The translations under genes and the position numbers were made by a program. The notes under the pieces are model-generated. The model did no database searches, was not told where the DNA came from, and saw only the letters and a list, made by a program, of their open reading frames with translations. Below, one piece after another: positions 1 through 14,138 of a stretch of DNA of 64,000 bases; the first letter of the stretch is position 1; every line of letters starts with the position of its first letter. The stretch spans positions 6,703,001 through 6,767,000 of the forward strand of contig NC_092673.1 in NCBI RefSeq assembly GCF_964355755.1, in the 5' to 3' direction. Source of the stretch: Antedon mediterranea. Its lineage: Eukaryota; Echinodermata; Crinoidea; Comatulida; Antedonidae.

Positions 1-395
1 GAACTCAACTTGCACATGGGGACAATCCACGAATGCAACAACTTTAGAAGAGTCTGAACAGGCTCTGAACTCAACTGCACAGGGGACAATCGACGAATCC
101 AACAACTTTAGAAGAGTCTGAACAGGCTCTGAACTCAATTGCACAGGGGACAATCCACGAATCCAACAACTTTAGAAGAGTCTGAACAGGCTCTGAACTC
201 AACTGCACAGGGGACAATCCACCAATGCAACAACTTTAGAAGAGTCTAAACAGTCTCAGAACTCAACCTGCACATGGGGGCAATCGACCAATCCAACAAC
301 TTTAGCAGAGTCTGAACAGGCTCTGAACTCAACTGCACAGGGGACAATCCACCAATGCAACCACTTTAGAAGAGTCTAACAGGCTCAGAACTCAA
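1..395. repeat. 64-bp minisatellite, about six copies, cut by the window edge
   Basis: The phrase gaactcaact recurs at 1, 67, 131, 195, 259, 325 and 388 (periods 63-66). Each unit also holds gcacaggggacaat, ccaacaactttagaagagtc and tgaacaggctc. Copies differ by a few substitutions and one-base indels. The array probably continues to the left of the window. Confidence 0.9.
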
Positions 396-2151
396 AAAGG
401 TTACTGTAAGTGCCGGCGGAATGGATCGAGTATCAAGTGCAGTGTGATGCTGTTAGTATCGTAAAAAATAATATTTATAAGGCATACATGATTTAATTAC
501 TATATTCTGTTGCTTCGTATCAATTCGACCAAATTACAAACATGACGCCCTCTTACGATATCGACTATTCACTTGACAGAGGCCCGGTTTTGAAATGTAT
601 TTATTGGAATGCTAATGTCAGTAAGTATACTCTCATGGAGAGAACACCTGGATCAAATATAATATAATTTTTATACATTTTGCCAAATAGTTTACTGTAT
701 TTTATACGAATTATTTTATACGAATGACTTTTAAATATTGTCTGTACTTTTCTATTGCTTTCAACATTGTTCATACTGCAGTGTATTAACAATATTTTTT
801 GATTTTTATATGAATTAGACCAATAAAAGATGAATTGAATTTAATTGAAATAAATCATCATCCTCTTCTTTTATTTACTCTGCAGAACTTCATTTAAATA
901 TAAGTTGCTTTCTAAATTTCTATCCAAACATTTCCTTTCAACATCATTCAATTTTTCAAACGTGGTGGAATGGGAAAATTGTCTATTGTTGAACTGCTGT
1001 ATTCATTTCTTTATTTCCATATTTAAAAAAACTATGTATTTTTATTTATAAAAGGAAAAGAAAAAAAAACTTATTTTACTGTTGATTCGGTACTTTCAGT
1101 ATTTACATTATGGTACATGTATGGTACAATTCCTATTGTGTGCATATCTTTTGTAATACAAATTGGTGGATGTTAAAAAAAAATGTGCTCACGATTATTG
1201 CCATATGTGTCATAATTTCGATAACCACAAAAGCATATATTAAGGAGCATCCAGTAGGACATGTCTTGTGGTAGCTTGTATTATAGGCCCATAAAAGTAC
1301 GAAAGCAAAATAATTACCAGTTAATATATTAATGGAAACTTTAATTGTTTGTGTTGATACTTTCTCTACTCATTAGCATAATATATTACATATATTTCTA
1401 GACAGTTGTACAATATTATACATTTTCCATTTTCCTATTGCTTTTACCCGACACATTCGGGCCCCAAACGTTCCACCTAAACAGGGGTGTCCCCTGGCCA
1501 TAGCGCTAACACATGTTGCCCTCAGTTTGTTTCACGCGAAAGTTTCTCCTTAATAGGGGTGTGCCAACAGGGGGATTACTGTAATAACGCGGTAGGGCCT
1601 ACTTATGAGCAAGTACAAAATTTCCCACATTTCTTTCTATATAGTTCCTATGTTTCATTAACGCCTTTGTTATTGTGGTTACAAAATATTATGTCCATCA
1701 TGCATTTTGAAAGCTTTTTGGCTTTGTTTTTAAGAACCGTGTATTTTTAATATAATTAGGTATCTCCATTAGTTATCTATAATTATTTTATTTTATTTTA
1801 TTATGAAAATAAAATATTTAAAATAATTTCTTTCCAAACAATACACAGTGCAATCTAATCGAACTTTTGCATCATACCTTCCAAAACACAAGACGATAAA
1901 TCGATGACGTCACTTGTAATTAGTGGAATATGAAGCTCTGCATTCGAGATTAAAGCCGGACCGACAGCAGGCACCTGAGCTTTGAATTTTACGATGAAAT
2001 ATATTTTGCAGTTATGATTTGTTTACTTACAGAAATATTTGCGTTGACCCATAGTTTTATATCATTTCCAAAAGAAAAATAAACGAATAATAATACACGA
2101 ACGAAGAAAAATATTAAAATCAAGATAGCAGTATGGCAAAACAATTTTTTT
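396..2151. other. No gene seen; AT-rich, possible LINE tail and a short GC-rich repeat
   Basis: The stretch 660-850 ends aataaaagatgaattgaa, like the 3' end of a non-LTR element. At 1475-1590 two related phrases occur (aacaggggtgtcccct; aataggggtgtgccaac), probably a degraded minisatellite unit. Nothing else is recognised. Confidence 0.35.
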
Positions 2152-2295
2152 AGCTCTATCTACACTATCAAAATAGTTTGACAAAAAAAGTGTGAAGTGC
2201 CCAAATATGGCAGTAATGTGACATTATTATGTCCATATATGATTACATCACATTCATTTGTCAAATAAAGTTTGAAAGTGTAGATAGATCTTCAG
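2152..2295. mobile_element. Palindromic MITE copy (CTACACTATCAAA family)
   Basis: Ends are inverted: agctctatctacactatcaa at the left and tttgaaagtgtagatagat at the right. The centre reads caaatatggcagtaatgtga then tgtccatatatg. The same family occurs at about 31279-31400 and 62045-62198. About 145 bp, no coding capacity, so a non-autonomous DNA element. Confidence 0.65.
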
Positions 2296-2514
2296 AAACT
2301 CATACAAAAATGTAGACAGTTGATGTTTTCGTTATTGTTGAAGTAGAAGTAGAATACATTTGGGGCAATTTAATTCTCATTCACGTATAGATTTAGAAAC
2401 ATCGTGGTGATGTTTTTCAATATCTTCTACTTTCGTAAAATGCAATAGTTGTTCATAATAAGTAAACAAAATGTAAATGATGCATTTTGTAGAAAAATCA
2501 TATTTTTTCAATCA

Positions 2515-2815
2515 ATACATTAAAGATGTATTGTCCCCCTGAAAACATAATTCTTTTTATTGAATATTCCATTTTAATGTAACAAAATAGTTATCCACCT
2601 TGATCAAAAATTGGATCGAAAAAAAATATATTTATCTGAAAAAATGTAATTTAAAGCAAACAATGATCAAATTGGCTGCCAATGGATTTTTGGTTGAATT
2701 TAACCATTTATTTTTTCATTTTACAAGTGAAAACACATTTTTTTTCGTTTTTTTTCTATGGAAGTTATTAACTTTATTAAAACTACAAAATAACATATTC
2801 AAAGTCTGATTAAAT
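2515..2815 (+). repeat. Dispersed AT-rich repeat, family with 4310-4600
   Basis: Shared phrases with 4310-4600 in the same order: caaattggctgcca, atggttgaattt (variants), tctatggaagttattaact, aaaactacaaaat. A more degraded relative lies at about 11990-12215. Class is unknown. The 69-codon open frame here is a consequence of base composition. Confidence 0.6.
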
Positions 2816-4309
2816 TAATCTTCATTTTTCATGTTTTTTGGGGGGCAATAAATTTTTAAAGAAATTAAACAATATTTATTTTAAAAGCTTAATGCTAAGT
2901 TTATTCAGGGACCGATTAACTAAGATTTCTGATACGGATAACCGTTAGTAAGAACCACCCTCCTCCTAACAGTGACAGTTAGAACATTTAGCGTCCTCCA
3001 GAATTTCTCATATGTTTATTTATAAATAACAAATTACAAGGTAATAACAATAATCATAGATTTAGGGGCCTATATTGCGCAGATTTGTTACTTTCAAATG
3101 AATCGAAAGTGGGTGCATGTTTGACAAATGGTGGATGCAACAAAGGAAAATGTGCATTTACCATAAATGAGGAAACAACGAACATACAATGATTTGCCAA
3201 AGGAACGAATGGAATATAATATATCGAGGAACAAGTTGGATGATAAGGTGGCCGGAAAAATAGTAAAGCTTTTTGACAAGAAAACTCATTTTAAAAAATG
3301 CTTGAAAAGTGTTTTTTTCTTTGTATAATTTAGTGAAGGGAAAAGAGTAAGAGAGTAATGTAACGCCATAGATTCTGTACTGAAATAAACATTTGTTGTA
3401 ACAAAACATTAAACTGTACGTTGTCGAAGTAAACATTTCGAGTCGTTAGAAAATATCTATTCGGTGACGGGTTGCTTCACAGATGAAGACGAGTATTATG
3501 AGAAGACGATACAAACAGTAATCTGGAAAATTAAATTGTCTCAGCAACACTACGAGTACCGTTGATCTCTTAGACCCGACTTAGGGGCGAATTAATCATA
3601 ATAATGGCATATGCTGGTTTCCTTCGATCAACACTTAATATATTACACTCAATGGTATTCACTTTGAAAATTAAAATTCGTACGACTAAGCATTATTTTC
3701 TCATGTTGGGGATCGAAAGAAAATACGATCAATTTGTTGGTAAGCGGGTGTGGCGTTGGTTGTATTACCTTTGCCATTTTTGCTAATTAATGGAGTTGGA
3801 GTGATAAAAAGGCGCGAATAAAAAAAATAAACAAAGGCGCCAATAATCTATAGATGCATTTATTATTTGTTGAAACGAAGTAAAGGTAAGCCCATGAACT
3901 GGCGTTAGTTAGCTTGAGGCTTATAAAGTTCTGTGACCACTTTTAGTTTAATTACTTTTTGGTGTATTGAATCATCATGAGATAAGTATTATTATTAGCT
4001 ATCAAAAATGGCGTGTAGACCTAAAACGTTGTACTAATTAGATAATGTATATGATAACATTGTACAAATATGAACATTTTCTAAATTTACTTAATTGCAT
4101 TTAGCCTATAGTCAAACTTCTTTGCAAAGTTGCATCATGATAACAGTTCTACAAAGGTAGCTCAGTGTGTCTAAAATGTTAATGCAACAACGATTTGTAA
4201 ACACTAATAATGATATAATATTTATGTTTCGACAAAATTCTCCTCCATGACTAGACTCAATGACTATTATAGTCACGAAGGCCTAAAGGTACGTTGTCTC
4301 TTTGAAAAT
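2816..4309. other. No feature recognised
   Basis: AT-rich DNA with only short open frames on both strands whose composition matches the background. No splice-bounded conserved exon or repeat could be identified. Confidence 0.4.
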
Positions 4310-4600
4310 ATATATTAAAAAAATTGTGTTGTTGAATATGCTATTTTTATGTCACATAGGCTAAATGTATTCGCTTTAACCAAAAATTGTATCTATAAAC
4401 AAAATATTTACCTGAAAAAACACCAGTAATTTATATAAAAAATAGTCAAATTAGCTGCCAGCCAATGGTGGTTTGGTTGAATTGAGCGTTGAATTTAACT
4501 GTTTGTTTTATCTTTTTATAATACTATTTTCTTCTTATTTTCTATGGAAGTGATTAACTTGATCAAATAAAACTACAAAATGGCCAATTGAAATTATTTT
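4310..4600 (+). repeat. Second copy of the AT-rich dispersed repeat
   Basis: Parallels 2515-2815: caaattagctgcca, ggtttggttgaattgagcg, tctatggaagtgattaact, aaaactacaaaatgg. About 1.8 kb from the first copy and in the same orientation, either two insertions or an old local duplication. Confidence 0.6.
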
Positions 4601-7600
4601 TTTATATTTTTGGGGACATCTTTAAAAAATGTATATATAAATTTGACTCATTCTTCCCTGATTTTACAAAAAAATATATATATATATAATAGGCCTAAAT
4701 GGAACATGTTCATTATGCTGCAAAATAAGATTTTCTATATACCATTAAGTCTAGAATACCTTATTAACTTAGAAAAGTCCAGATATAAAATCGTTTATCA
4801 AAACAGATTGTCTTATTATAATAACAATAATAGATAATAATTAATAATCATAAATGTATAGGTCATTTTGTATATCTATTAAATCGTTTACCCTGACAGC
4901 TTTCATTGACATTCTCTGAAATTAAAAATTATAATTCAAATTCGTTATTATTATATGATTATTATTAAGATTCCGATTAAGATATCAATGAATACTATTA
5001 CGGCACCAGTATGGCAATCAAAAGACCACCCCACAAGAAAAATGTCTCAAGGTTAACATTGCCAGTGTACTACATGGTATATACAATGGATTAATACAAT
5101 GACATACGGGCTAAGCAGCGGTAGTTATTACGCGCACTGAAGGACGCGTGCCAGGCCCCCTTTAACTTTTGTTTGGGGGTATAATTGCACGTATTCAACG
5201 TTTTAGGAGGGCTCAACCAAATTAATATTCGTCTATTAATAATATAAATTTGATTAATCAGATATTTCATCAAACAACTATATCTTCACTTATAATTGGC
5301 ATAAAAAATATTAAAATATTAAACTGTGGTTTTTTAAAAACTGAAACAGATTTCATTTAATAACTTTAAAAAAGACATGTACACATCTGTTAAGTATTTA
5401 AAATCTGTTGAATGTATTGTATTTAGGAAAATGTACGACTAAACGATAGTAATTATACTCAATTATTACATTGTTTCGAGCAATTTATAAAAATGAGTTT
5501 TATGAAAAACATTTAGCTAAATTGATCTTCATGACCTTTGCGTTTTCGTTTACTTCGCAATCGTATAGTGTTGGCTTCGATCATTATGCCATTTTATATT
5601 ATTCAAACAAAATGAAATATAATTATTTAATATAATTTAATTTTATACACTGAACACAAGATTCGCTTGCAGAAGCTTCTCTTTTATGCAAAAAATATGT
5701 ATTATATAAATATTAATATAATAGGCCTATTGTTTGAATGGTTTGCATCCCGAAATCAATATTATGTTGATATATAGTTTGCGGTACACCACGTATACAT
5801 AGTTCTGAGAAGAATGCTGAGTTCCTCTCAAAAAAATTGTTCTTCTCTTAAAAGTTCCTCTCTAACTTCAGAAGAACCTCAGAGTTGGCCGTGAGAAAAA
5901 ACATTCGTTTCTTTCTCTTTACTTGAAAGTTTTCACATAATACTTATTTCTCCTGAATAGAAGAGTCGCAAAGAAGGGTCAATTAAATACCGTCTCCGCG
6001 TGGGACCCAAGGCCTCAAAATGAATAAAAAAGAAAATCCTGTACAAAAGATAGGTCGTTATTTGGAGGGTTAGTGTGTGTTTGTGGGTGGTGGGGGGGGG
6101 GGGAGAGATGTCATGGGGGTTCAGGGAAGGAGAGGAGTCATGATTGTCATTGTGTTCTTGTATGTGTTGGTACTGTTGTTGATATGTCAATCTGTTTCTT
6201 TATTCGTTTTATTATCAATTAATTTAAGTATTATTTTAAAGCCATAATAACGCTTATTCAAATAATGTAAATACACTCGGGAACGAAAGATCACATGACT
6301 GGATTTGATATCAACATCTCACTCAGATCATCGTTTAATTACCCGCCTAACAAAGTATTTCAAATCGCAATCAATTAAATACTTTCCTTAACGAAGCATA
6401 AAACCTGTGGCATGAAAAACATATCAATAGAGTGATCGTGCAGATCTGCATATAATACATCTATTGATTTAGATGTACTTTGGCAGTGCCCTGGGAAATC
6501 AAGCAAAGTAACCACGTTACTACGATCCTGACGCTTCTTGAATGTAATCCCTGCAAACTTTTACAATAACATAGACAACGATATTCAACTCACCAATACA
6601 GAGTAGAATACCAACAGCCAATGAACAATATTCTTATACGATCATTCTTATTAACCATTTGATCTTCCCCGTGACATATGTTCAGCGTCTTGAATTTTCC
6701 GATAAAACGTTTGTTCTAGACACGATACAAAAATTACTGCACACTATTAATACCTCATTTATACGGTCATCAGTTTTATTGGACGTGTTGACTTAAAGTC
6801 GTTGGAAATCTAAGCCCAGGCTGGCTTCGGGCTAGACTGGTCAATTGCACGGCGTGTGCGTTCCATATCATCCCGTGCCAAACATGCATTGTAGGCGGCA
6901 TAATAATAATTAGAACCAACGCTATAACACGTTTGTTATGTAAAGTAGTCATAATTGAAAACGAGTTCCAATGAAGCAGTTACAATGTACTTAGATTACT
7001 AAGAAAAGTAACAGATTTAAAAGTGTTATAAATGTTTATGAAATACAAATCTTTGCAATTAACATAGGCCTAATAACAAAAAAATAATAAACCCGATTTT
7101 GGTGTTGCAGCGCGGTGAAGCAAAATAAGCGTCATTAAATAAATCTTTATTTTAAAAGTGGTGCTACAAGAATGTTTTTCTTATTTTTTATAACTAGAAG
7201 CTCATTTCTACATTTGTGGCATTTTTATTAGAAGGAAGAACATGGTAATTGAAAGAACATTCAATTTTATATACATATTACAAATAGTTACCTTAACGAT
7301 TGTAAATCACTGAAAATCAGTAAAATTTATTTTACCGCGGTAGAAAAATAGGTGGGATTATTAGTAATTTTGTTGCAACGGAAGTCATTATACAATAACA
7401 TACATGTTAAACCTGGAGCTACCCTCACATGCTCGTGTAATGTAACACCAGAGACTGCACTCTTCCTTGGTTAAACCTAACCTGCTTATGTTTTTTTACA
7501 AACCATTTAGAAATAGAAAATTGTATTCATTATTAATAATGATAACCCTACCGACCTACATAATGTTTAAGGCTATCACCTAAAATTGTAATAACAAAGA

Positions 7601-8649
7601 TGTATTCACCCCCCCCCCCCCCCCACCAAAAAAAATATGAATGAAGATTACTAAAACAAGACTTTGAATAGATCATGTTTAGTGTTAATAAAGCTAATCA
7701 ATTCTGTAGGGGAAAAAACAAAAAAAAATTGTTCACTATGGTTAATGGTTAAATTCAACTGCTGAAAGTTTTTTTTTCAGGTAAATTATTTTTGTTCGAT
7801 TATTTCAAGGGCACACTGTAAGGATATGGTAATGCTAAGAAAGAGCATCTTTTGATGTTCGCGTTGACAGTTTATTTTATTATTAAGACATTGAAATTAT
7901 TATTTTGTTTTACCTTTGTTATATTTTGTTTCTGTATATTGAGTTAAGTTTATTTCATTTACTTTTTTGTTATTGATGTTAACATTTTCAAGATTTCAAT
8001 TTATTTTCCAAATTGTAATCACTATTTTATAAAATGTTTAAAAAATAGAGGGAAAAACAAAAGATCAAAGCTCGTTTTTATGGCTACCCTAAATGTTCAC
8101 TACTGAACGAGAAAAAAATGAAATTAATTTCACTCTTCCTTGATTGAACTTATTACTTTGCAAACCGTAAAATAATTTACTGCGTGAGTGAATTACGTCA
8201 CGTTGAAAGGAATTTACTCATGATTTAAATTTCCTTACGTTTTGCATAACGTCTGTCCGCATCTTACTTTAAGACAAATGATACCATATCATTTGCATTC
8301 ATTATCAACGACGAATTCAGAACATCTTCATTTCAATTACTATATCCGTTATCAATGTACAATACACGCATTTGTATCATTACTACAAACAGTAGACTCC
8401 TAAAAGAAAATCTCTGTCGGAAGTTAAACGAAAAGTATGGTTTACTAGTCTTTGTTCAAAGCCAATACATTGAGGATTTTAAGTAATATTTAAGATAAGA
8501 ATCGAGTGATACTGAATGAACTGAGTATCAATGATAATAAATGGTGTTAGTTGGGAACAAGTACACTATTTTCAGTTACTATTAATTTACTTTTGATAAA
8601 ATGTAAACAATATAATTACATATAACAACATAAATCGTTAATTGACCAT
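4601..8649. other. No gene seen; homopolymer tracts
   Basis: Contains a poly-G run at about 6089-6101 and a poly-C run at about 7608-7624. Short runs of TA repeats occur near 4677-4690. Nothing coding is recognised. Confidence 0.4.
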
Positions 8650-8667
8650 TATAAAACACAGATTGGT

Positions 8668-8872
8668 TTGAGATTTGGGATGGGAAACTATTCAATACAT
8701 TGTGACCTCTTAGAGAAATTACCCTGCTATATCAAAAGGCCAACAGCCATAAGTCGCGTGCTAAAACGCATAGTGATACCGGACCGACAGACAGACCGAC
8801 AGACCGAAATACCGACAGACCGACCGACCGACATAGTGAACTATAGAGTCGCGTCCACGCGACTAAAAACAA
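8668..8872 (+). repeat. Dispersed repeat with GACCGACAGACC array and conserved tail
   Basis: A core of variable (GACC/GACA) units at about 8780-8832 is followed by atagtgaactatagagtcgc and gcgactaaaaac. Upstream, ggccaacagccataagtcgcg marks the left part. A diverged copy lies on the minus strand at 58558-58700 with the same order (ggccataaacatgactgcag, ttaccgaccaaccgaccgac, atagtgagctatagagct). Likely a short interspersed element; class not known to me. Confidence 0.6.
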
Positions 8873-9084
8873 TTACAATACTTTTGTTTAGGATGGAAAC
8901 ACGTCAAACTGTTTAGCAGCACTAAACACTTTTAAACACATCAAGTTTTCTCTTTGTTGATGTTATTGTTTTATGTAAATACATGCTCTTTATTCTTATA
9001 TATATTAGGCTGTAGTATAATTTTAAAAATACATCCTTTTTCAAGTTTCAGGTAAATTATTATTATTTAAAAAAAAATCTTATT

Positions 9085-9440
9085 ACCATCTTTACTGAGG
9101 GTAGCCTATCCAGTTCCAATAGAACTGATCATTTAGGGCCCTCGATAAAACATACATACAGTACAACACATACAATATTAAATATTCAAATGACATAATA
9201 TAGGCCTATAAATTTACAATGATTATATAAAATTTATATAGAAGTTAAAATCGTTGACAGATAAAATATATATACATAGTACAAACAGTATTAACTGGAA
9301 ATAAATTCTTTAAGTTCACGTTTAAAGGATATAATATTTTCAGATTGTCGAATAATTTTAGGAATCATATTAAAATACATAGTATACTATTGCAATATAG
9401 AACAACTGAAACATGTTAAAGAATGGCAAAAATGACACGA
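9085..9440 (-). mobile_element. Non-LTR retrotransposon 3' end (C-terminal RT ORF remnant plus 3' UTR)
   Basis: On the minus strand a frame ends YFNMIPKIIRQSENIISFKR then ELKEFISS and a stop complementary to 9291-9293. This fits the usual C-terminus of CR1/Jockey-like ORF2 (LP..IR.S..I..FKR.LK). The 3' UTR continues to about 9085 with ccctaaatgatcagttctat and aactggataggctaccctc. 5'-truncated and broken by an upstream stop, so dead. Confidence 0.6.
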
Positions 9441-10860
9441 ATTAAGCATCAAATTGTTTTCTAATGTTGGTTAAGTGAAATTAATTAATAATATAAATTT
9501 GTTATACTTTTCTCCAGTTCCAGATAAAATATGATAAAATGTTTGTGCAATATGAAAAACTCACGAACGTAAAAAAAACCCGAAAAAACTCACGAATTAA
9601 GCATCTTGAATTTCGTGCGAAAAATAATTATCTTAGTGTTAAACGAATAAATCCATGCGTTGAAAGGAACACTCTTGCTTATCGGATGAGTTACAGACCT
9701 GATGACGCGTTTAAAACATTTGTAAGTGTGTAATCAAAATAGTCTGTAAACACTATAAAGATTTGTTATGTTTTTATCATGTACAATATGCACTCGCCAT
9801 CAATCCAAGTCTTAACTTGATTCCAGACGTAACTGATAAACGTAGCAACACACGGCCTTATCGTTTGATTTAACGCGAGCACGATTGTCCATACGTACCT
9901 CACTTTCTACAAAAAGTAATGATATAATTTTGATCAAATACAACATGCAAATAATATCAAAACATAATTGCAATTTCAATCTAATTGACTAAGTTTTTTA
10001 GTAATAACTGTTAAGTGTAATTGATATCGATTAGCCGTTTTTATTTCTAATCCTCTGTTTCGAAAAGTGGTGTATAATTGTGTGCACATTTTCATCATGA
10101 AATTAAGATTAAAATTAGCTTAGCTTAAGTCAAGAAAGATGATTTTGATATTTTATTATATTCTATGGCGTAGGTGTATAAGTAGTATCGGTACAGTCTT
10201 CAATTTCTGAAACTGATTTAAATAATCTTTCTCCTTAAAATAATTATAAAAGAATACTTCTCGGAAATATTATCTTTAATTCAAATCTTCGTAATAATGA
10301 TAATTAATAGTGTATGTTTTTTTTTCTGATTATAGACAAATTAAGTAAATTTAACAAAACAATTGTTGTACAATCATCGCAAAAATAAATTATCGTAAAA
10401 AAACGGTCGCACATGTTGGTCTTTTAAAGAATGTTTCCAGTAAGGTATAAAGGAATCAGTTTCGTTTGTACGCGCGCCTATTCATATTTTCATTTATGTT
10501 TTTCGCAAACCAATTGCGCAACCAATCAATTCGCCCGAAAAAGCTCTAATTGTAAAAAGATACACTCTAAATTAAACACACAACTAATTGCAATATTAAA
10601 ATATTCATCAAGAAATTTAAATGTTGTTGAGCAGTTTTTTCTTTGTCCTGATGTAAATAAATATTTAAAATTAAATAAACAATAACAATAATAGAAAAAT
10701 AATAATGACACAATGTGATTGAGCTTACAGAATATATATCGATCTTGTCAATTTCTAAAATGTCTGTAAGAGAAAGAGAAAGATTTATTATTATTTCAAC
10801 GTAAATAAGTTACTATTAGGCCTATACAAATAAATTTAAAAAAAAGATATCAGCCGACTT
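9441..10860. other. No feature recognised
   Basis: AT-rich DNA with short open frames only. The frames at 9539-9733 and 10431-10711 show no family resemblance. Confidence 0.35.
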
Positions 10861-10861
10861 A

Positions 10862-11062
10862 AAGTTTGTTATAATGATGCTTTCCGGAGGTTGTTGGGAC
10901 AACCCATATTTGTTGATGGATTCAAACATGTACTACAAATGGAGAGAGGCACTATATACCAATAGATAAAAGCTTTGGTCCTCTCTCCTTCATCTTTTTT
11001 GTTTTCTTTGTAATGTATTATACCATATGGACAATTGTCTGAAATAAAAGTTGAATTGAAAT
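10862..11062 (+). mobile_element. Possible non-LTR element 3' UTR
   Basis: A less AT-rich stretch (tttccggaggttgttgggac; ggtcctctctccttcatctt) ends with tgtattataccatatggaca, then aataaaagttgaattgaa. That ending resembles the one at 818-842, as expected of a LINE family with GAATTGAA tails. No ORF part is seen. Confidence 0.4.
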
Positions 11063-12410
11063 AATGAATGTTTATGGGTTGAATGGAATGGGAGTAGAGT
11101 ATTTCATTAGTTAAAAGATTGACTGTTTTATTAAACCTATGGAAATATTCTCCATATTCAACGAATAATTATGAAATATTCATTATTATTTTATCAACAC
11201 ACCTATTAAACCAAACTTTTATTTAAATTAATCCATCTTTTGTCTTGAATTTAATGCTATACGCTAGCACTGTGAAATAGAGGTGATTAGGTTTTGACCG
11301 CGGAGTTATGGACGGTGCATATTGAAGATTGGATTTCGATCGCGCATTTACCAGCCTATAGCGTAAAACAAATTCTCAAAATGTTTAAAAAATCTTAGCA
11401 TGCAATAGTTTTCCAATTATTGAAATGGAAAATGATAATGCACGCCTAGTGAGAAAAATCAATACATTTCCTTGAAATATATTGTTCAGTTCTTAATCTA
11501 TAACAACATTCATAATATCTTATAGGCCAGCCATCTGTCGAAACGTATTATTATTATCTAATTTTATATATCTCTCTCTCTCTCACTCTCTATTAAATTC
11601 TATACGATAATGTAAAAACAATTAATTAAAATATGAAACTATATCAATTTATTTACAGTCGTTTAATCAAGCAAGTTTCAATCAACGGATTATGGAAATG
11701 ATGTGTAATATTTCTTATAAAATTGCAAACGGGACGTATTCTGTTGAGTTTAATTGTTGCGTAGTATCAACGACGAAAGCTTTTTATCTGCAAGACCTGT
11801 TCGGGAATTTTAACTAGGACATTTCATTAAAGGTAGAACATCTTACAGAAATAATGCACTTTAAATATTCTAGTATAAATGTACAATTCTGGTTGAAAAA
11901 TCATTTTCAGTGTGATTATTCATGTATTCGAAAAATAGTTTTGATTTATATTAGCTAAGATATATTTTTCTCCGAAAAAAAAAAAAATTTTAAAACATTG
12001 TTGTTGAACATGCTACTTAATTTCACAAATATAAATATTTAACTGTAGTTTTATATTTTAATATTTAACTGTAGTTTTATATTTTTTTTGGTTAAATTAA
12101 ACAGTTTATTTTGTCTTCTTATAAGAGAAATCAACATTTTGTAATTTTTTATCGGAAAAAGTGAATAACTTGTTTTTAAAAAAATGGTCTATTTAAAGTC
12201 TCACTCTTAAAATCTTCTTTTTTTACAGTAGGCCTACATCTTTGAAATTGTCTTTTTTAGTATAATGTATATCATTATATATTAAGATATTCTTTAATTT
12301 TAATATCAGTTAGTTGTAAAATAATATAACATTGTATAATTACTTTAAAAAATATGAAATTAATCGTGTATTTAATTTATTGTGTATTAATGCATTATTT
12401 GTTTATTTTT
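11063..12410. other. No gene; degraded repeat at 11990-12215
   Basis: A CT-rich microsatellite lies at about 11570-11590. From 11990 to 12215 there is a degraded relative of the 2515/4310 repeat (ttgttgaacatgctac; ggttaaattaaacagttt; tgaataacttg), with an internal duplication of atttaactgtagttttatat. Confidence 0.4.
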
Positions 12411-12414
12411 TTAA

Positions 12415-12640
12415 CAAAATAAATAATAACAACATTTATTGAAGATCAACAGACATTTTACATTGTTTATGGTCAAGACACACAGAAGCCAAAGTGGCTT
12501 GTCTTTGTAGTCCCTAAGCATAAAACATAAAACATAGACGGACGCATTACAATTACAAAAAAAAATAACATTTTGAGACAGAAAAAGAAAAAAACAAAGT
12601 GAGATCAAGCAAAATAGTTACAACTCCATGATGCAATGTA
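12415..12640 (-). mobile_element. LINE 3' UTR, same family as 44096-44510
   Basis: Read on the minus strand it gives ttttgcttgatctcactttg, tttttctttttctgtctc, gtaatgcgtccgtctatg, atgcttagggactacaaag, acaagccactttggc and ends aataaatgttgttattattt. The same phrases in the same order occur on the plus strand at about 44335-44500. The sequence before it on the minus strand (12641-12840) is GC-richer but does not match the ORF end seen in the other copy. Confidence 0.7.
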
Positions 12641-12840
12641 CCTCTCCAATTTGGACCACCGTCGGATTTCAGAGATCTCGCTTCTGATGTCTACGGCTGA
12701 CTTTGGCAGCCAGCCGCAGCCGTAAGTCAGTCCTGGACATGCCCGGTGTCCATTTAGGCTGTACAGTATGTACACCGATTGGTTGAGGAGTGGACTGGTC
12801 CACAATTGGAGGGGTCATGCCTCTTAGGCGTTAAATCTAA

Positions 12841-14130
12841 AATATAATGTAAGCATAATATGCAGGCAATAGGTAACAATAATTTTAATGATCTTATAAG
12901 CTAGCAATATGTTTCAAATATCACCTTTCTTCTTTTTTCTTTTTTCTTTTCTGTATCAACGTTTAAACAAAAAACATTCTCTGTTTTTTAATTATTGTCT
13001 ATTTAGATTTATCATAGACGGCAAAGTAAGCAAGTTGATAAACAAGTTTACAATAGTGTATAGGTTATGTTGTTTCAATTCTACCTTTACGTTGAGTTAA
13101 GTTACAAGAATATTTAAATTTAATAAATTTTTTTTTTTATATAATTTGGTTTGATTTATTCAACACAAATTTTTAAAGAATGTCAAATGACAACTTAACC
13201 TGTTAGAAAACTTTTCTTTAACGATTTTCTCCCAAAAAATAATTCCACATTTTTTTAATACGTTGTCACATAATAGTTATTCACTTTTTTAAGTAAGAAA
13301 AATCAATAGTAAATAGGCTTTCTTTGGCGAAATCAAGTTATTCTGCATAAGTGGAAAACTTTTTCAAAAACAAGGCAATGTAATTTTCGAAGTCTGCCAA
13401 TTGTATTCATTCTTATGTTCTATGTTTTCTTGGACAAAACAACAGAAATAAATAAATAAATAAATATATAAATAAATACAAAAATGAACATAATTTCGAA
13501 TTAATTAAGGAAATACAAATGATAGTTAAAATTTAAATTATAATTAATTATGAAAAAAATGTTAAAAGCCTAATATAATGATAAAAACAAAATAGATATG
13601 AAAATTTAAAAAGAAATAATTTAGAAAGTATTAGTTACATTATAAATAATAAATGGGCCTGCAATCAGAAATGTACCCTCTACAATAATTCACACCAAAT
13701 ACAATAATCTATTTATAAATCAATTTAAGAAAATGTTCTCTCAACATTGCTAAACATCAACTGTATATCAATGATATTAAACCGATTTATTCATAAGGGT
13801 GATTAAGATATGTAATATCATAATGAGTAGTTTATTTGTATAGTGTTGTTTTTCGATGTTTCGTTAAAAAATAGATCAAATATCTGAATTAAAAATTAAT
13901 GAATTATAATGTTATTTTAGAAATGAGTATATACTTCCAAACTATTGATTGAAATATAATATTATATTAACATTTCTATTGTATGCTTATATTTACATTT
14001 AAGATTATTTTTTCAAATTGAGGCCCACACATTTTTTATTTATAGACAATCGAATTTAATTTTGTATGTTATGTTTAATAAAAGAAGATACAGAAAAAAA
14101 ACAAACAAATAATGATTTTTTGGTTGTTAT
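12841..14130. other. No feature recognised
   Basis: Very AT-rich. A short AAATA microsatellite lies at about 13447-13480. No gene or clear repeat boundary is seen. Confidence 0.35.
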
Positions 14131-14138
14131 TATTTCAG

